Part shown: positions 1 to 10,713 of the stretch, in pieces | Layout of the letters: each line of letters begins with the position of its first letter | Position numbering within the stretch: the stretch's first letter is position 1 | NCBI RefSeq assembly: GCF_026914185.1 | Contig: NC_070559.1 | Coordinates: 496,001 to 560,000 of the forward strand | DNA: 64,000 nt | Reading direction: 5' to 3' | From: Puccinia triticina | Taxonomy: Eukaryota; Basidiomycota; Pucciniomycetes; Pucciniales; Pucciniaceae | Notes under the pieces: model-generated | What the model saw: the letters and a program-made list of their open reading frames with translations, nothing else | Told to the model about the DNA's origin: nothing | Database searches by the model: none | Translations under genes and position numbers: made by a program

Positions 1-563
1 GCCACATGCTTGGAGAGATTTGAGGGAGAGGAATCATACATTGGGCGGCTAATGAGACTTCCACACCTGATAATCACTGGATAGTCAGTATTTTTTTAGC
101 TAAGGGGTATCGGGATACCAAGAGTCACTCACTTGATACACGGGTAAGCAAGCATTCGACGTTGGTGTTTGTCGAGTTGATCAGAGAGTTGGGGAGGCTT
201 GAAGTATCCATATGTTGCGCTGAGAGCATTTTTGTGCACTCGCAGTGCCTTTTCTAGATATTGTAAGAGGTGAGTTTGAGTCAGTGCACTGTTTATTTCA
301 TCGGCTTGATTTTCCAGAAGTCGATTTCAAAACAACTCACCAAGCTCTTGTTCATCAGTAAGGTATTGAGCCTTTGAACTTTGGGTGTTGTCACGATCAG
401 TACCCTCAGTAGCTGGAAGGTCGTCTTCATCATTAGAGTCGGCAACCATGTTACTATTGGCTGATTTTCCCGTTCGGATTTTCTGGCGAGGTCGTCCTTG
501 GAGTGGTTCAGGAATGCTAGAGGCTGATGACTGAGTGGATGTAAGTCGCTTGCGGCGTCCCAT
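1..563 (-). CDS. hAT-type transposase, N-terminal exons (partial)
   Basis: Three exons read in frame on the minus strand: 341-563 (ATG at 563, product starts MGRRKRL, Ser-rich and acidic), 133-253, and 1-66 running off the window. The introns at 254-340 and 67-132 have GTGAGT donors and AG acceptors. The join of exons 2 and 3 gives a Cys-Ile-Lys-Cys pair followed by Asn-Leu-Ser-Lys-His, a BED-like zinc finger typical of hAT transposase N termini, preceded by a basic KHQRRMLAYP stretch. hAT transposases cut and paste DNA elements in the nucleus; the BED finger binds the element ends. The catalytic DDE domain would lie outside the window, so I cannot say whether the gene is intact. The family call rests on my recollection of similar rust proteins and could also fit another BED-finger protein. 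Confidence 0.5.
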
Positions 564-619
564 GTCTTATGCTGAGTATGAGTTGGGGTGTTGACAAGGG
601 TACTGAGGAGTCAGAGATC

Positions 620-955
620 AGGTTACCGATTGGACCTGGGTACCCGCTGCCCTTTGCCCCCACGTGTACCTGCACGCGGGCCGAGCACGCCTCAGCGCTC
701 GTACTGTTGGATTACGTAATCAAACAGTACGAGCGCTGAGGCGTGCTTGGCCCGCGTGCAAGTCCACCAAGCTTGGCAGGTATAGGCAAGTACTTGTACC
801 AAGTACTTGCCAGATTTCTTGGTGAAAAAACCAATACCCGCACCCGCACCCGGCACCCGCCGCCGGGTACTTGTGACCCCAAGCAAGTACTTGCCAACAA
901 GTAGCGGGTACCTGCCAACAAGTACCCAAGTGCCATCATTAATGCAAGAGCTCAA
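620..955. repeat. GTACC/AAGTACTTG word block around a 90 bp palindrome
   Basis: This stretch is dense in GGGTACC, AAGTACTTG and CAAGTACTTG in both orientations, for example around 780-810 and 880-930. It belongs to the GGTACC-rich repeat modules seen again near 1.8, 3.9, 5.0, 20.5 and 28.8 kb. Open frames across it are by-products of the repeats and carry no recognisable domain. Confidence 0.6.
671..760. repeat. 90 bp near-perfect palindrome
   Basis: Two 45-base arms meet at 715/716 in the core ATTACGTAAT. I count two mismatched pairs. The arms start TGCACGCGGG and end CCCGCGTGCA. A shorter palindrome at 20,401-20,448 shares the GTACTGT and ATTACGT core. Confidence 0.85.
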
Positions 956-1074
956 GGAAAGCTGTGCCTCATGCAAGAATCAAGCACTGGGTGATTCCAT
1001 GCACATTGTCTAATTTATGCAAGAGTGAGTCTAAGGTACAAAAAACTAAGTACAGGAGTTGATACCTGTGCAAA

Positions 1075-1530
1075 TTGCCCTTTCATGTGCACATACCCCT
1101 TTCATGTGCATATATCCCTTTTGTATGCATTCACCCCTTTCCTAATGTGTACATAGCCCTTTATGTGCACATACCCCTTTCATGTGTGTATATCCCTTTC
1201 ATGTGCATGTATCCCTTTCACAATGTGTACATACCCCTTTCATCATGTGTTCATTACCCTTTCATGTTTACATGTCCCCTTTGAGTATTTTAGATCCCTT
1301 TTAATACCCCTTTTATCATTCAGTTTTACATACCCCTTTGATGTTTACATATCCCTTTCATGTGCAAATACCCCTTCTGCACAAACCCCTTTCATGCATA
1401 AATACCCCTTTCATGCATAAATACCCCTTTCATCATGTGTACATATCCCTTTTATTTGTTGATACACCTCCTCACATTCCCCTTTCATGCATACATATTT
1501 ATTTCATCTGTACATACCCTTTTTATGTTA
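1075..1530. repeat. Degenerate minisatellite, unit about 18-19 bp
   Basis: Tandem variants of CCCTTTCATGTGCACATAC run across this block, with drift in the ATGTGCA part and a few spacer insertions towards 1,300-1,400. All six frames are open for short distances because the unit lacks stops. I see no gene here. Confidence 0.75.
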
Positions 1531-1779
1531 TTCTGGCTGGTTTCAATGGTTCATGGAGTGTTTAATAGAAGAAAATGAAAGGGTGCTCAGGGGGATGCTC
1601 ATTTGCCTCAGCCTACTGCATGAGCACTACAGCATGTTCAACATTGAGATGCTGAACAAGGTACACACTCAAGGTGCACCAGCACAGAATTTGGGTGCTT
1701 GACTCCAGCTTGAGCTGAAGCTTGGTTGAAGCTTGCTGCATCTCAACTGCAAGCAGTTTCTAGAGTTTTTCTTGCAGTG

Positions 1780-1885
1780 GTACCTAGTACCGCTTGGCGG
1801 GTACCCCCTTTCACCCGCCTCGCACCCGCGCAGCGGTGCCGGGTGCGGTACTAGGTACCGGGTTTTGGCCAGAAAGCAGTGCGGT
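1780..1885. repeat. GGTACC-rich repeat module
   Basis: The block has GGTACC at both ends, a middle reading roughly GGTGCCGGGTGCGGTACTAGG, a TTTTGGCCAGAAA stretch, and a final GCGGTACCC. The same order recurs near 3,870-3,995, 4,965-5,060 and 28,735-28,860. It abuts the long repeat that starts near 1,890. Confidence 0.55.
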
Positions 1886-1887
1886 AC

Positions 1888-3185
1888 CCAATGTAAAGCT
1901 CAAAAGTGTTCCTGAGAACCTTTTGCTGAGTGCGGAAAGGGATGAATGAGGTTACCTCTGCCTTTCCTGGGTCACTAGACACTAAAACAAGCCCCCCCAA
2001 TCTATGATTGGAAGGTTTATGTAGTGATAGTGGAGGTGTATCAAAAGATAGCCTACGTTGAACAAGTGGCTTAGGGGATATGGGTGATGTAGCTGGTGCT
2101 GAGTGAGTCGTAAGTTGATATGGTCCGTGTGTTGCCGCAAAAGGGGGTTGTGGAACACCCTGACAGAGAGGTTAACAGTGATTGAGCAATGTAATAGAGT
2201 TGTGATATGTATGCAATTGTTATGTAATAACGGTAAAACCACAATATAGTGGGGGCTAATACTGTAGAGTGAGCAAGTGTTGTACTGTTATGGGGTAAGC
2301 TGAGTGCAAGTAGTATGCTGAGAGAAATTACAACTGGGGGGAGGAGAGCCTCCTTAAATAGAAAAGGGTGAGGGATTTTAGCTCCAGGGGAACCAGGGAA
2401 TGAGGGATTTTAGCTGCCCTGAGCTTTCAAATGAGGGTTTTTGGCTGGTGGTAAAGTCTAGATGAGGGAATTTAGCCCAATTGACAGGTCACATGATTTA
2501 ATGATGAGGGAATTTAGCTGGTGAGAAAGTGGAGGTGAGAGGTTTAAGTTTGGCCTAAGATGTCATTGGGTCACCTGATCATCTGCACTGCCCCTGTCTG
2601 TCACCTGCTGTCAAATGATCTCATACGAGGGAATTTAGCTAGCCTGAGCTGTCAACTGATGTCATGTGCAAGCTGCATGAGGGGTTTTTGCTAGCTTGAC
2701 ACCTGCATGAACTGCAGCCCCTATTACACTAGTCTGCATGCACCTGCATAAGCCTGCATAAGACTGCATAAGACTACATAAGCCTGCATCTAGTGTGCAT
2801 CTAGTGTGCATGACACTGCATGACACTGCATGACACGTGCATAACACAATGTAATGAGTGCAGCTGATGAGGTAAAGCATATGTAAAGGGTAGACAAGTG
2901 TCAGAGTGGCCCATGTAACGGATTACATGGTCCTGGGTAAGGGTGGTTCATGTAACGGATTACATGACCTGAGTATGGTGTTTTGTGTGTTTGAAACTGA
3001 CTGATGGTATCTTGAAGGGGTTGTATCTTCTGATCCAGAGGGGTTTAAGGTGTGTTGTCCATGGTGTCCTGTGTAGTTTTAGCCGTAGAATCCAGTGATG
3101 CCGCCGTATTGGTTGATTTGTGAGTGTACATATGAGAAAATGGAAAATTTTGAAATGGGCTAGATGGGTAACCATAAAGCATACC
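1888..3185. repeat. Dispersed non-coding repeat, copy 1 (uninterrupted)
   Basis: Long stretches match 20,235-22,095 in the same order: the opening TGTAAAGCTCAAAAGTGTTC, the block around CAAAAGATAGCCT, several ATGAGGGAATTTAGCT repeats (2,360-2,640), a short run of GACTGCATAA units (about 2,755-2,790), paired GTAACGGATTACATG words, and the end near TTTTGAAATGGGCTAGATG. It has no credible open reading frame. It matters because it shows the empty site of the MITE carried by copy 2, at the GTTTTTGC near 2,685. Confidence 0.8.
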
Positions 3186-3199
3186 ACACCGGGTACCAC

Positions 3200-3610
3200 T
3201 TACAATTACCTCCCACCCCCCGGGGGATTGAGAGCCTGGGATTGGTAGATCCAGCTTGGCGAAGGCCTCCCAGTAAGCTGGGATGATTCCTCTTGGCGTA
3301 TCCAGCTCGCCAAGGGGACTCCTCCTGCGGAGCTGGATACATATATTGTATCCAGCTTGCGGGCGCCAAAGAACCTCTTGATGAGCTGGAGAGGAGTCCC
3401 CTAGCCAAGCTGGATACATATGTATCCAGCTCGCCAAGAGGAATCTTTCAAGGGAACTGGATGTGTCCAGCCTGCTGTGAGACCTTGCTAGCCGAGCTGG
3501 ATATTGTGTATCCATCTTGGCAAGCTGGATACATATTATGTATCCAGCTTGGCAAGAGATGTCCACCGGGCAAGCTGGGCGCATATCCAGCTCACTGGGT
3601 GGACTTGCCT
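3200..3610. repeat. Word cluster: GTATCCAGCT / AGCTGGATAC
   Basis: The word GTATCCAGCT and its reverse complement occur many times, interleaved with TTGGCAAG/CTTGCCAA and GAGGAATC/GATTCCTC. Local palindromes such as CTGGATACATATGTATCCAG (around 3,410-3,430) result. The long open frames here are shadows of this repetition. Confidence 0.75.
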
Positions 3611-3765
3611 CTTTGACCGGAGCCATTCCTCCGGTCGAAGAGGTGTACATGCCTCCAATTGGATGGATCAATTCCTCCGGTCAGAGGTGTGTATTCCTCC
3701 TCAACCGGAGGGATTCCTCCGGTCAAAGAGGAGAGCCAGTGCTTGCCGGGAGGAGTCCCTCCCAG
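3610..3765. repeat. Word cluster: CCTCCGGTC / GACCGGAGG
   Basis: ATTCCTCCGGTC is repeated about four times with inverted counterparts (AACCGGAGGGATTCC). It directly follows the GTATCCAGCT cluster and shares its GGAGGAnTCC backbone while using a different word. Confidence 0.65.
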
Positions 3766-3869
3766 CGAACAGTGGTCTTTTTGCCCTCCAGCTTGTTGCA
3801 AAGGGCGGCAACAAACTGGATGGAGCAAGCAGGACAGCAGGACGCTGCCACATCAAAAAATATCACGGG

Positions 3870-3995
3870 TGGTACCCACAGTACCCACCAGCGGTACCCA
3901 TGGTACCTCCCAGGCAGTGCCGGATGCGGTACTAGGTACCTGAAATTGACCAAAAAGTGGTGCGGTACCCGGGTACCGCTTGGTACCCGGGTCCC
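3870..3995. repeat. GGTACC-rich repeat module
   Basis: GGTACC or GGTACCC appears about eight times here, around the shared middle GCAGTGCCGGATGCGGTACT and a TTGACCAAAAAGT stretch. It is closely related to the module at 1,780-1,885. Confidence 0.65.
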
Positions 3996-4017
3996 AAATG
4001 ACTATCTCTATGGGCCT

Positions 4018-4235
4018 CAATGACCATGACTGACCTGTTTGATGACCGGAACAGGTCGGTCTTCACTTTTCTGGTCATTGAGAGGTCCTCCCCTCAATGA
4101 CCAACCTGTTCCGTCATCAAGGGGAGGACCTCTTGATGACGTGTCCATTCCAGTCATCAAGGAAACCTCTTGGTGACCTTTTTGATGAAAAAAAGCTGGC
4201 GGGTAACGCTGGTACCTGTTGAAACTTGCGCTCCT
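4018..4235. repeat. Word cluster GGTCATTGAG / CTCAATGACC with GGTACC tail
   Basis: TGACCGGAACAGGTCGGTC, GGTCATTGAGAGG, CCCTCAATGACC and GTCATCAAGG alternate in both directions, followed by TTTTTGATGAAAAAAAGC and a CTGGTACC tail. The same composite recurs at 28,630-28,860, and related words at 33,780-33,945. Confidence 0.7.
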
Positions 4236-4960
4236 CATCGCGCGTGCTCTGCCTTTTTTAAAACTTGCGCGTCTCTGCTTTCTCATTTCCGCGCCTCGCG
4301 GCTCTGCTGCGCATATCACAATCATCAATCTTAACCTAAACCTTCCTCGTACTCCCGGAACGCTAGCCCCTCCGCAACTCATCAGAGTCAATTAAGAACA
4401 TCAAAAATACCGACTCTCCGATTCTTGTCGATCCGCTGCTCCCTCAAAAGATCAAGATATTCTCGACACCGCTCCTCTCTCTTGTGTGTCGCACAAGTCC
4501 GGTGAAGCTTTAACTTGGACCGCCTTCACTAGCTTCCAACTTGGTGAGAAATGCAGCCAGCATTTCCATACATCATTCTCACATCTCGACCCCTCAAATC
4601 ATCAACACTAACCTCCTTTCCTTCTTCCATCAGTTATATCTCAGATCTCTCAGCGCTCTATTTTATTTCAAATCTTATTTCTCTTGTTTCCTATTGTCAC
4701 AGGGTTTGTCTATTTCGTGTTTAACATTTCTCAATATCCACAATTAATCCTTCCTTATCCATCACTTCCAGACTCATCAGACTCGTCTCAATTCCCCATC
4801 AAATTCCTTATTGTTAGATTTACTGCTTTATATTCAGGGTTGGTTTCATTATTTGCTTTGCTCTTCTTTCTGTTTTTCTTCATTGTTCTCACGTTTATGT
4901 TTCTTTCCAGATTCTGGTCTTATTCTTTAGTGAAATACAGTATTAGGTTCTTTAGTACCC
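4236..4960. other. T-rich stretch without a recognised gene
   Basis: Sequence composition changes to pyrimidine-rich and low in repeats. A plus-strand open frame at 4,684-5,040 is very hydrophobic (Phe and Leu runs), as expected of T-rich DNA, and it ends inside a repeat module. I see no supported gene. Confidence 0.5.
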
Positions 4961-4964
4961 GCCT

Positions 4965-5060
4965 AAAAGACCCATTGTACCTGCCAGGCGGTGCCAGGTG
5001 CCTGTTTTTGGCAAAAACTGTGCGGTCACTGGCGGTGTAAATGGTACCCGGGTACGTTTT
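4965..5060. repeat. GGTACC-rich repeat module joined to gag relic
   Basis: The order GTACCTGCCAGGCGGTGCC, TTTTTGGCAAAAACTG, GCGGT and GGTACCCGGGTAC matches the other modules. Its right end (about 5,060) is where the gypsy gag at 5,060-6,003 stops abruptly. Confidence 0.6.
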
Positions 5061-6003
5061 GACATTCTATAATTGCCGCCATCCCATCCACTAGTTGGCG
5101 GATCTGATCCACCATTGCCGCAATCCTGGCATTCCCTTGGCGGTTGCCCTTCTTGGTTGGACAGTCGCAAGAGATATGGCCCTGTACTCCGCATCGGAAA
5201 CAGAGGCCTTCCTGTATCATCCGGGTCTTCTCAGAGTCAGAGATTTGGCCGTTTAACACCAATAGTTCCATGGCGTTGGGGTCAATCTTCTGTTTGGTTG
5301 GCGCCATTCCGGTCTCTGCTCCGCTCATTGCCCTGTCAAGCTCTAGTGCCAAGCTAGCAACCTTGTTAATAGTTGTGAATGTGGTGTGGGAAACAATGAG
5401 CACCATCTGGATTTCCTGCTTCAGGCCCTGGCGGTACTGCCTGATCAGGGTGGGGATTTCCCATCCCGCGGCGGAAGCGTGCTGGAAAAAGGAGTGGGTG
5501 TAGTCCGCCACAGACCCGGTCTGCTTCAGCGCTTGAAGGGCTTGTTCCGCCTTTGTCTTCTTTTCCGGGTCAAAAAACATGGCCTGGAAGGACGCCGTGA
5601 ACTCCGCATAGGTCAGGGTGGGCGGGTCCGCTGCCGCCTGGTAGAGGAACGGGGCGGCCCATATGCCCGCAGTTCCGGTCATTTACGAGGACACAAATAG
5701 GATTTGTGTTGAGTTGGTTGGGAACAAGGCCTTGTTCAAGGTCATATAGATGCTGACCTGCCGCGCAAACTTCCCCACCGCCGTTCCGTGTTTGCCATTG
5801 AACTTGTTGGGTTGGGCAACCTTGGGGGCCTTGGTTGCGGCTACTTCCGCTCTGGCGGTTGGTAGTGGCGCAGGTGGGTTCTGCTTGCGGAGTGCATCCT
5901 CCAAATTGGCCTTGGCCTGGCGGCGTTTTTTCTCCTCTTTGTCGGCCTTCTTGGTGATTTTGGCCAGTTGTTGTTTGAGTTTGGCGGCTTAGGAGGTGTC
6001 CAT
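5060..6003 (-). pseudogene. Ty3/gypsy Gag, 3'-truncated and broken
   Basis: Reading on the minus strand from ATG at 6,003, a Lys-rich coiled N terminus is followed by a retrotransposon gag core (motifs FTASFQAMFFDPEKKTKAEQA and ADYTHSFFQHA) and a CCHC zinc knuckle (CFRCGVQGHISCDC, CX2CX4HX4C) that packages element RNA. In-frame TAA codons occur four codons after the start (near 5,990) and near 5,682. The reading frame ends at the junction with the GGTACC module, and no protease or pol follows. The 5' LTR lies just upstream at 6,181-6,367. It resembles the gag at 14,850-15,856 in layout but is clearly diverged. It is a dead 5' fragment of a gypsy element. Confidence 0.75.
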
Positions 6004-6169
6004 TGTATTGCCGATACCAAGGGCTGTGTGGAGCGGGATATTCAAGGTTTCTGAGAGCGGAGTGCGGGATATTCAAGGTTTTGGAATTGGTATATTCAAG
6101 GTTTTGGAGGTGGAGAAATCTGGTTCTTGTTGGTCTGTTGGGTTCTTATTCTTTGTCTCCGTGAAGTAG

Positions 6170-6177
6170 ATCCTGCA
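6170..6177 (-). promoter_or_regulatory. Putative self-priming site of the gypsy 5' fragment
   Basis: On the minus strand TGCAGGAT lies three bases after the LTR end. Its reverse complement ATCCTGCA occurs inside the LTR (plus 6,245-6,252) about where transcription should start. This fits Tf1-like self-priming, where the RNA 5' end folds back as primer. The match is only eight bases. Confidence 0.4.
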
Positions 6178-6180
6178 TTA

Positions 6181-6367
6181 TGTTATGGTCTGTTCTATGG
6201 AGAGGAAGATAGAGTCTGGGGTTTCTGGATCCAAGATGGTAGATTGCAGGATGAGGAAGAGGCTTGGATCTCCAGCCTCTCAAACCTTGAGTATGGTCCG
6301 TGACATGTACATGTAGTCTATGTACATGTGAGTCTGCGCTGCGGAACCCGCGTTACGGCTCATAACA
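6181..6367 (-). repeat. 187 bp gypsy 5' LTR (truncated element)
   Basis: On the minus strand it starts TGTTATGAGC and ends CCATAACA, exactly 187 bp. That is the same length and the same first ten bases as the LTRs of the gypsy element at 10,413-16,222, though the middle differs. Its position directly upstream of the broken gag supports the call. No target duplication can be tested because the other end is lost. Confidence 0.65.
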
Positions 6368-7149
6368 CTGAACAGGCCACCAAACAGGCCCTTATCTAAC
6401 CATTATCAGGTAGATTTGATTTTGATTGAACCAACCAAAGGACTAGAAGATGGGGGAGGAAAGGTATAAGAAATTCATTGTGCATCCACACCAGAAACTA
6501 TTTGTTGCATTATCCAAGCCGCTTGTAATCCAAGCCAACAGTTCCTTCAATATGATCATCCCCTTGCCAATCCATACACAGTGACAGCACACCCAATCAA
6601 CTTCTTCATTTACTGTAAATTTCATCTGTTATGTGTGGCATAAGCAGAGTATCTAAGCAGTGTCTGCCATGATTAGGAGATTCAAAGACAAATGCAACTC
6701 TCCAATCTGCTTTACTCAAGTTCTGAAAGATTGGGAAATCACCAAACTGATGCAGCTGATCTGCTGTGAAAACAAATTACTACATTTTTCAGTGCAAATA
6801 TAGTAATATGTGTGTCCTGAAACCAAACTGATGCCTGCGGGACCAAACCATGGTGGGCGGCCAGGCTCAGGGAGAGCTGGTGGTATTGCAATGGATTTTT
6901 CTCAAACAGTGGATCCAGTGTACAGGGAGGAGGGGAGTTGAATGGTTTATGAAAGCTGTCTAATGTCCACCCTGACATTTGTGCAAACGTCAGGATGGAC
7001 ATCCATCACGCAGCTGCACGCTGGGTTGTGGGGCCAGTTGCCGTGAGCCCCCCAACCAACTTACTTAAATGTCACCTGTGACATGTCATGACTTGGGCAC
7101 ATAATGTTCCCATTAAGTTTGTCAGGGCTGCCTGCCTACAACAGAGTCA
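6368..7149. other. No gene recognised
   Basis: This stretch separates the gypsy fragment from the element disrupted by copia A. Short open frames on the minus strand (6,443-6,625 and 6,739-7,002) show no domain, signal peptide or intron pattern. I see nothing I can name. Confidence 0.5.
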
Positions 7150-7431
7150 CAGATTTCCACACATTGGAGGCGTAAACAGTCTTTGAACAGCAGTGGGTAG
7201 TTATGATACGCTACAGTAACCGCCGTTATCTGTGTAGCATAATGCTTGCTGTTACTGCGCTCAGGCGTTAGCGCACTAGTAACAACCAGTTTTAACCCCA
7301 GGCCCATATCATAACGGGCCTGATTTTTTTGGTGCATTACTCGCGTTACTAGTAGCGTAACGCGTTAACCACCGGTTAACGGGATAAAGAGGGGCAAATG
7401 GCCCCCTCTGGATCATATATAGTCCAATATC
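7150..7431. repeat. GTTAC-word inverted-repeat element, left part
   Basis: GTTAC, GTAAC and CGTTAAC words occur in both orientations (for example 7,250-7,285 and 7,340-7,385). The outer part around 7,160-7,210 matches the reverse complement of 19,895-19,945. Copia A inserted in the middle of this small element, between 7,431 and 19,744. Confidence 0.5.
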
Positions 7432-7774
7432 TGATGAGCGGGACAGGGTCTAGAGACAGCAGGCACGAGACGCCGGTGAGTGAGGATGATGTGGAAGGAT
7501 TATATTCACGTCAGACACAAGGAAAGGAGAAAGAACAAAGAGAAAAGAGAAAAGACAAGAAAAGAAAGAATGAAGACTATACCTAGAGACAGCGGGCACA
7601 AGGCGCCGGTGAGTGAGGATGATGTGGAAGGATGAGGGAAAATTCCTTCCACACCCGCTGTCTCAGGTGAACTAGCTACAAGCTGTGACATCTGAGTGAA
7701 ATGAGAGTGATATGTATGTAGCACACGCAACAAAGAAAAATGAAGATGAAAGAGATAAACCTGTAATCTTAACA
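7432..7774 (-). repeat. Copia A 3' LTR
   Basis: On the plus strand it runs TGATGAGCGG to AATCTTAACA. It holds an internal direct repeat of about 50 bp (near 7,450 and 7,585: CTAGAGACAGC to GTGGAAGGAT) and an inverted CCTTCCACACCCGCTGTCTC at 7,644-7,663. It is almost identical to 19,401-19,743. Confidence 0.92.
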
Positions 7775-7781
7775 TCCCCCC
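7775..7781 (-). other. Copia A polypurine tract
   Basis: On the minus strand a purine run reading AAGGGGGGA ends exactly at the 3' LTR. This is the usual primer for plus-strand DNA synthesis in LTR elements. Confidence 0.7.
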
Positions 7782-7988
7782 TTGCTGCATACATACTTGA
7801 GAGAGAAAAGAAAAGAATAAAAGCCAAGATAAGGAAGATGAGAGAGTAAATTAAGTGGGAAAAGAAGAAAGAAGAAAAAGAAGGAAAAGAAGAGTGGATA
7901 TGGGAGAAGATAGGAGGAGATAGAGAAAGAGGAAAGAGGGGGAAGGGGATAGGAGGAGATAGAGAGAGAGGGAAGGGAGTATGAGAAT
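7782..7988. repeat. Purine-rich tract (plus strand)
   Basis: About 200 bases are almost pure A/G on the plus strand, with repeats of GGAGATAGAGA and GAAAAGAA. It separates the end of copia A pol from its 3' LTR. It is probably simple-sequence expansion. Confidence 0.6.
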
Positions 7989-10412
7989 CTACAGGACAAT
8001 ACCAAATAATAGCCGGTGTTTTTCAAGGGCAACCCAAGGCAAAGGTTTGGTAAGCATATCCGCCAGCATTTCCTTGGTGGATACGTGTAGGAGTGTCATG
8101 GAGCCGTCCTGAACGCATTCTCGGATGAAATGATAGCGCGCGTGAATGTGCTTGGTGCGCGCGTGGTGCTCCGGGTTTTTCGCCAAGGCTTCTGCCCCTT
8201 CGTTATCAACGTGGAGAGGTATGGCGGTGTCGGGGCGTAGGCGAAGTTTGGTGAGGAGATGTTGAAGCCATAGACCCTCTTTGCAGGAGTCGGAGAGTGC
8301 CTTATACTCCGCCTCCGTACTGGATAATGAGACCGTTGCCTGTTTCCGAGATTTCCAGGAGATAGCTCCGTCGCCCACGCAGTAGGTGTATGCGGATGTT
8401 GAGTGTCTGTAATTTTGGTCTTTGGCCCAGTCCGAGTCCGAGTAGCCAGACAGAGTGAGATGACCACCAAGTTGGAGTTTGAGATCTTTTGTTGAGACTA
8501 GGTAGTGTAGGATGCGAAGTGCGGCATGCCAGTGAGCCGCAGACGGGTCACGTAGGTGTTGCGACAGCCTGTTTACCGCAAAGGAAATACCTGGACGGGT
8601 GCATTGTGACACCCAGAGAAGGGAGCCAATTAATTGGGGGTAGGGGCCCGGCAACGGCTGATCTTCTGGCTTTCAATGACAGAGGTTTTTGAAGTTGCTA
8701 TTGGTTGGAGTGGCCACCGAGACGTGGGTCCCGTCTAAGAAACGGCCTGCAATTTTGGTGATGTAGTGGGACTGGTTGAGAAAGACGGCCTTGTTTGGAA
8801 CGTCTCGAGTAATTTTTAGACAAAGAAAATGATTCAATTCTTTGTCCGCGCCGATTTTGAACCGTTTTCCTATATCTGATATGATGGAGTTCACAAATAA
8901 CGGCTCGCCCACGATAGCTAGATTGTCAACGTGAGTTGTCAATGCGCCAACCAGCCGCCCGGATTGGATTTTGAAATAGAGGGTTGGATCATACTTGGAG
9001 TTCTTGAGTCATAAGTCCAAGAGAGCTTTATGGAGCTCAATGTTCCAATGACGGGGAGATTGTTTCAGCCCGTACAGAGAGCGACTGACCTCACAAACCC
9101 AGTCAGGATGTTGAGGGTCTTTGAAGCCGGGAGGTTTCTCCATGAATATGGGTTTGTTGAGGTGTCCGTTTAGAAATGCTGTTTTGAAGTCTACCTGGCG
9201 CCCTTGCCAGTTTCAACAGGCAAGGAGAGAGAAGATTAGCCTCAGAGTCGGTGAGAAGAACTGGTCGTAATCCAGCCCTTGCACTTGAGTGTAACCCATT
9301 GCCACGAGGCGGGCTTTGAGTTTCTGGATTGACTGGTTGGGGCGGCGCTTCACCTTGAAGACCCATTTGGATTTGATAATCTTTCTTTTGTCCGGTCTTG
9401 GGACCAGACGCCACGTCTGCATTCCTAGGAGCGACGAGAACTCTTCATCAGCAGCCTTGAGCCACTTTTTCTTGTTGGGAGACTTGAGGAGTTGTCGCCA
9501 CGTCTTCGGGGTGTCGATTTCGGAGTTTACAGAGGCGTTTTTCGACCATTGACTGTATCGATCAGGGGCTTTGCGTTCCCTTCCGGAACGGCGGCGAGGA
9601 GGGGGAGAATCTGGCTTGGGGGGCTGAGGCGGAGGAGACGGGGGCTTTATTGGTGATGGGTGTGATCGAGAGGGCGCAGGAGAGGATGGTGAGGGAGACG
9701 AGGTGGGAGAGATATGCGGGGAAGAAGGGGGAACTGGTGAAGGAGCTGGGGATGACAGGGGCGGCAGGGATATGATTGAGAGATCTGGCGATTGTTGGGA
9801 GGTTGACGAGATTTCTTGTGGAAGACGTGCCATGTTTCCTGGTGCGTGGATGGAAGCCGTCAAGCGCCAATCAAATCGCGGTTGGAGTGGTATGTCTAAG
9901 AGAGGGAGATCAGGTGTCAGCGTACGGGGAGGGGCTTGTGTGTCTGGGTTTGAGGGAGGGACCTGATTGGGGACAGGAAGTGCGGGATGGAGTAGTGGGT
10001 CAGGAGAGGAAGCTGTTGGCGGCTTGTTTGCCTGTAGCTCACACCAGTCGATCTCTACTGCAACGGGGGAAGGTGTTTGGCTAAGCTGCAAACCGTAGGG
10101 AAAGGACGCATCGTTGAAGATGACATCCCGTGATTTGATGACTGACCGTTGCTCCAAATCCCCAGTCGGTATCCGTTTCCGTCTGAGAGATAGGACAGGA
10201 GGATAGAAGAACGCGCTTTCTTGTCCAGCTTTTTGCGGTTGGCTTCCGGGATTTTGTACCATACCAGGCACCCGAAGGGGTGGAGAGCCTTGCGTCGATT
10301 GGCCGTTCGCCGAGAATAGAGAACGGAGGTCGGAAACCTACAGGAGTATTGCACGGGAATGAGTTGTATGCAAAGGAGAAATGCCGGATCGCATCAACCC
10401 AGAAGGATTTGG
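7989..10412 (-). pseudogene. Copia A pol, C-terminal part: integrase end, RT, RNase H
   Basis: From 10,412 downwards the frame gives the integrase C-terminal region (FRPPFSILGE-like, WYKIP), a Pro/Ser-rich linker (about 9,560-10,050), the RT start (KTWRQLLKSPNKKKWLKAADEE), the RT finger and palm (QVDFKTAFLNG, near 9,170-9,200), then RNase H (SDSDWA, STEAEYKAL, LHVDNEGAEAL) up to the stop at 7,989. The RT active-site pair reads HVDN instead of the expected HVDD (codon at 8,932-8,934). In-frame TGA codons lie at 9,213-9,215, 9,009-9,011 and 8,673-8,675, and a one-base shift lies near 10,160. The gypsy element sits at the upstream edge (target duplication 10,408-10,412). The enzymes would copy RNA to DNA in the particle, but this copy cannot. 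Confidence 0.9.
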
Positions 10413-10599
10413 TGTAAGGTCCCTCTGTTGGGAGAGTTGAGGCGGTCTGAAGTGTCTAGCTATAACATAGATTGCTAGATGGGGAAGTAGGATGTTCTCC
10501 CCCCCCAGGTCCCTCTAATGCTAGGGACCTGTGACATGTACATACAATAAGTAACATGCCCTCTGGAGTAAGCCAGGCGCGCAAGCGCAGCTCATAACA
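10413..10599 (-). repeat. Gypsy 3' LTR (187 bp)
   Basis: On the plus strand it runs TGTAAGGTCC to GCTCATAACA. The purine-rich stretch upstream on the minus strand (AAGGGCGGAGTA, plus 10,600-10,611) is a candidate polypurine tract. Confidence 0.93.
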
Positions 10600-10713
10600 T
10601 TACTCCGCCCTTAACGCCCAAGCCCCCGGCTCTGCGCTCTCGTCCCCGGGCGGCATCAAAAAACCCCGTAGGGAAAAAGCCAACCCTCACTTGAATCTCC
10701 GTGACCTCCGGTG

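Noticed and set aside
1075..1530. CRISPR-like regular repeats
   Set aside because: Units are tandem without unique spacers, vary in length, and the setting is eukaryotic. The same holds for 21,601-21,745 and 63,610-63,785.
3045..3943. Overlapping open frames up to 208 aa on both strands
   Set aside because: They cover the GTATCCAGCT and CCTCCGGTC word clusters. The repetition creates stop-free frames in several phases and no domain is seen.
4684..5040. Hydrophobic 118 aa frame that could be a membrane protein
   Set aside because: Phe/Leu runs follow from T-rich DNA, the frame ends in a repeat module, and there is no intron or promoter support.
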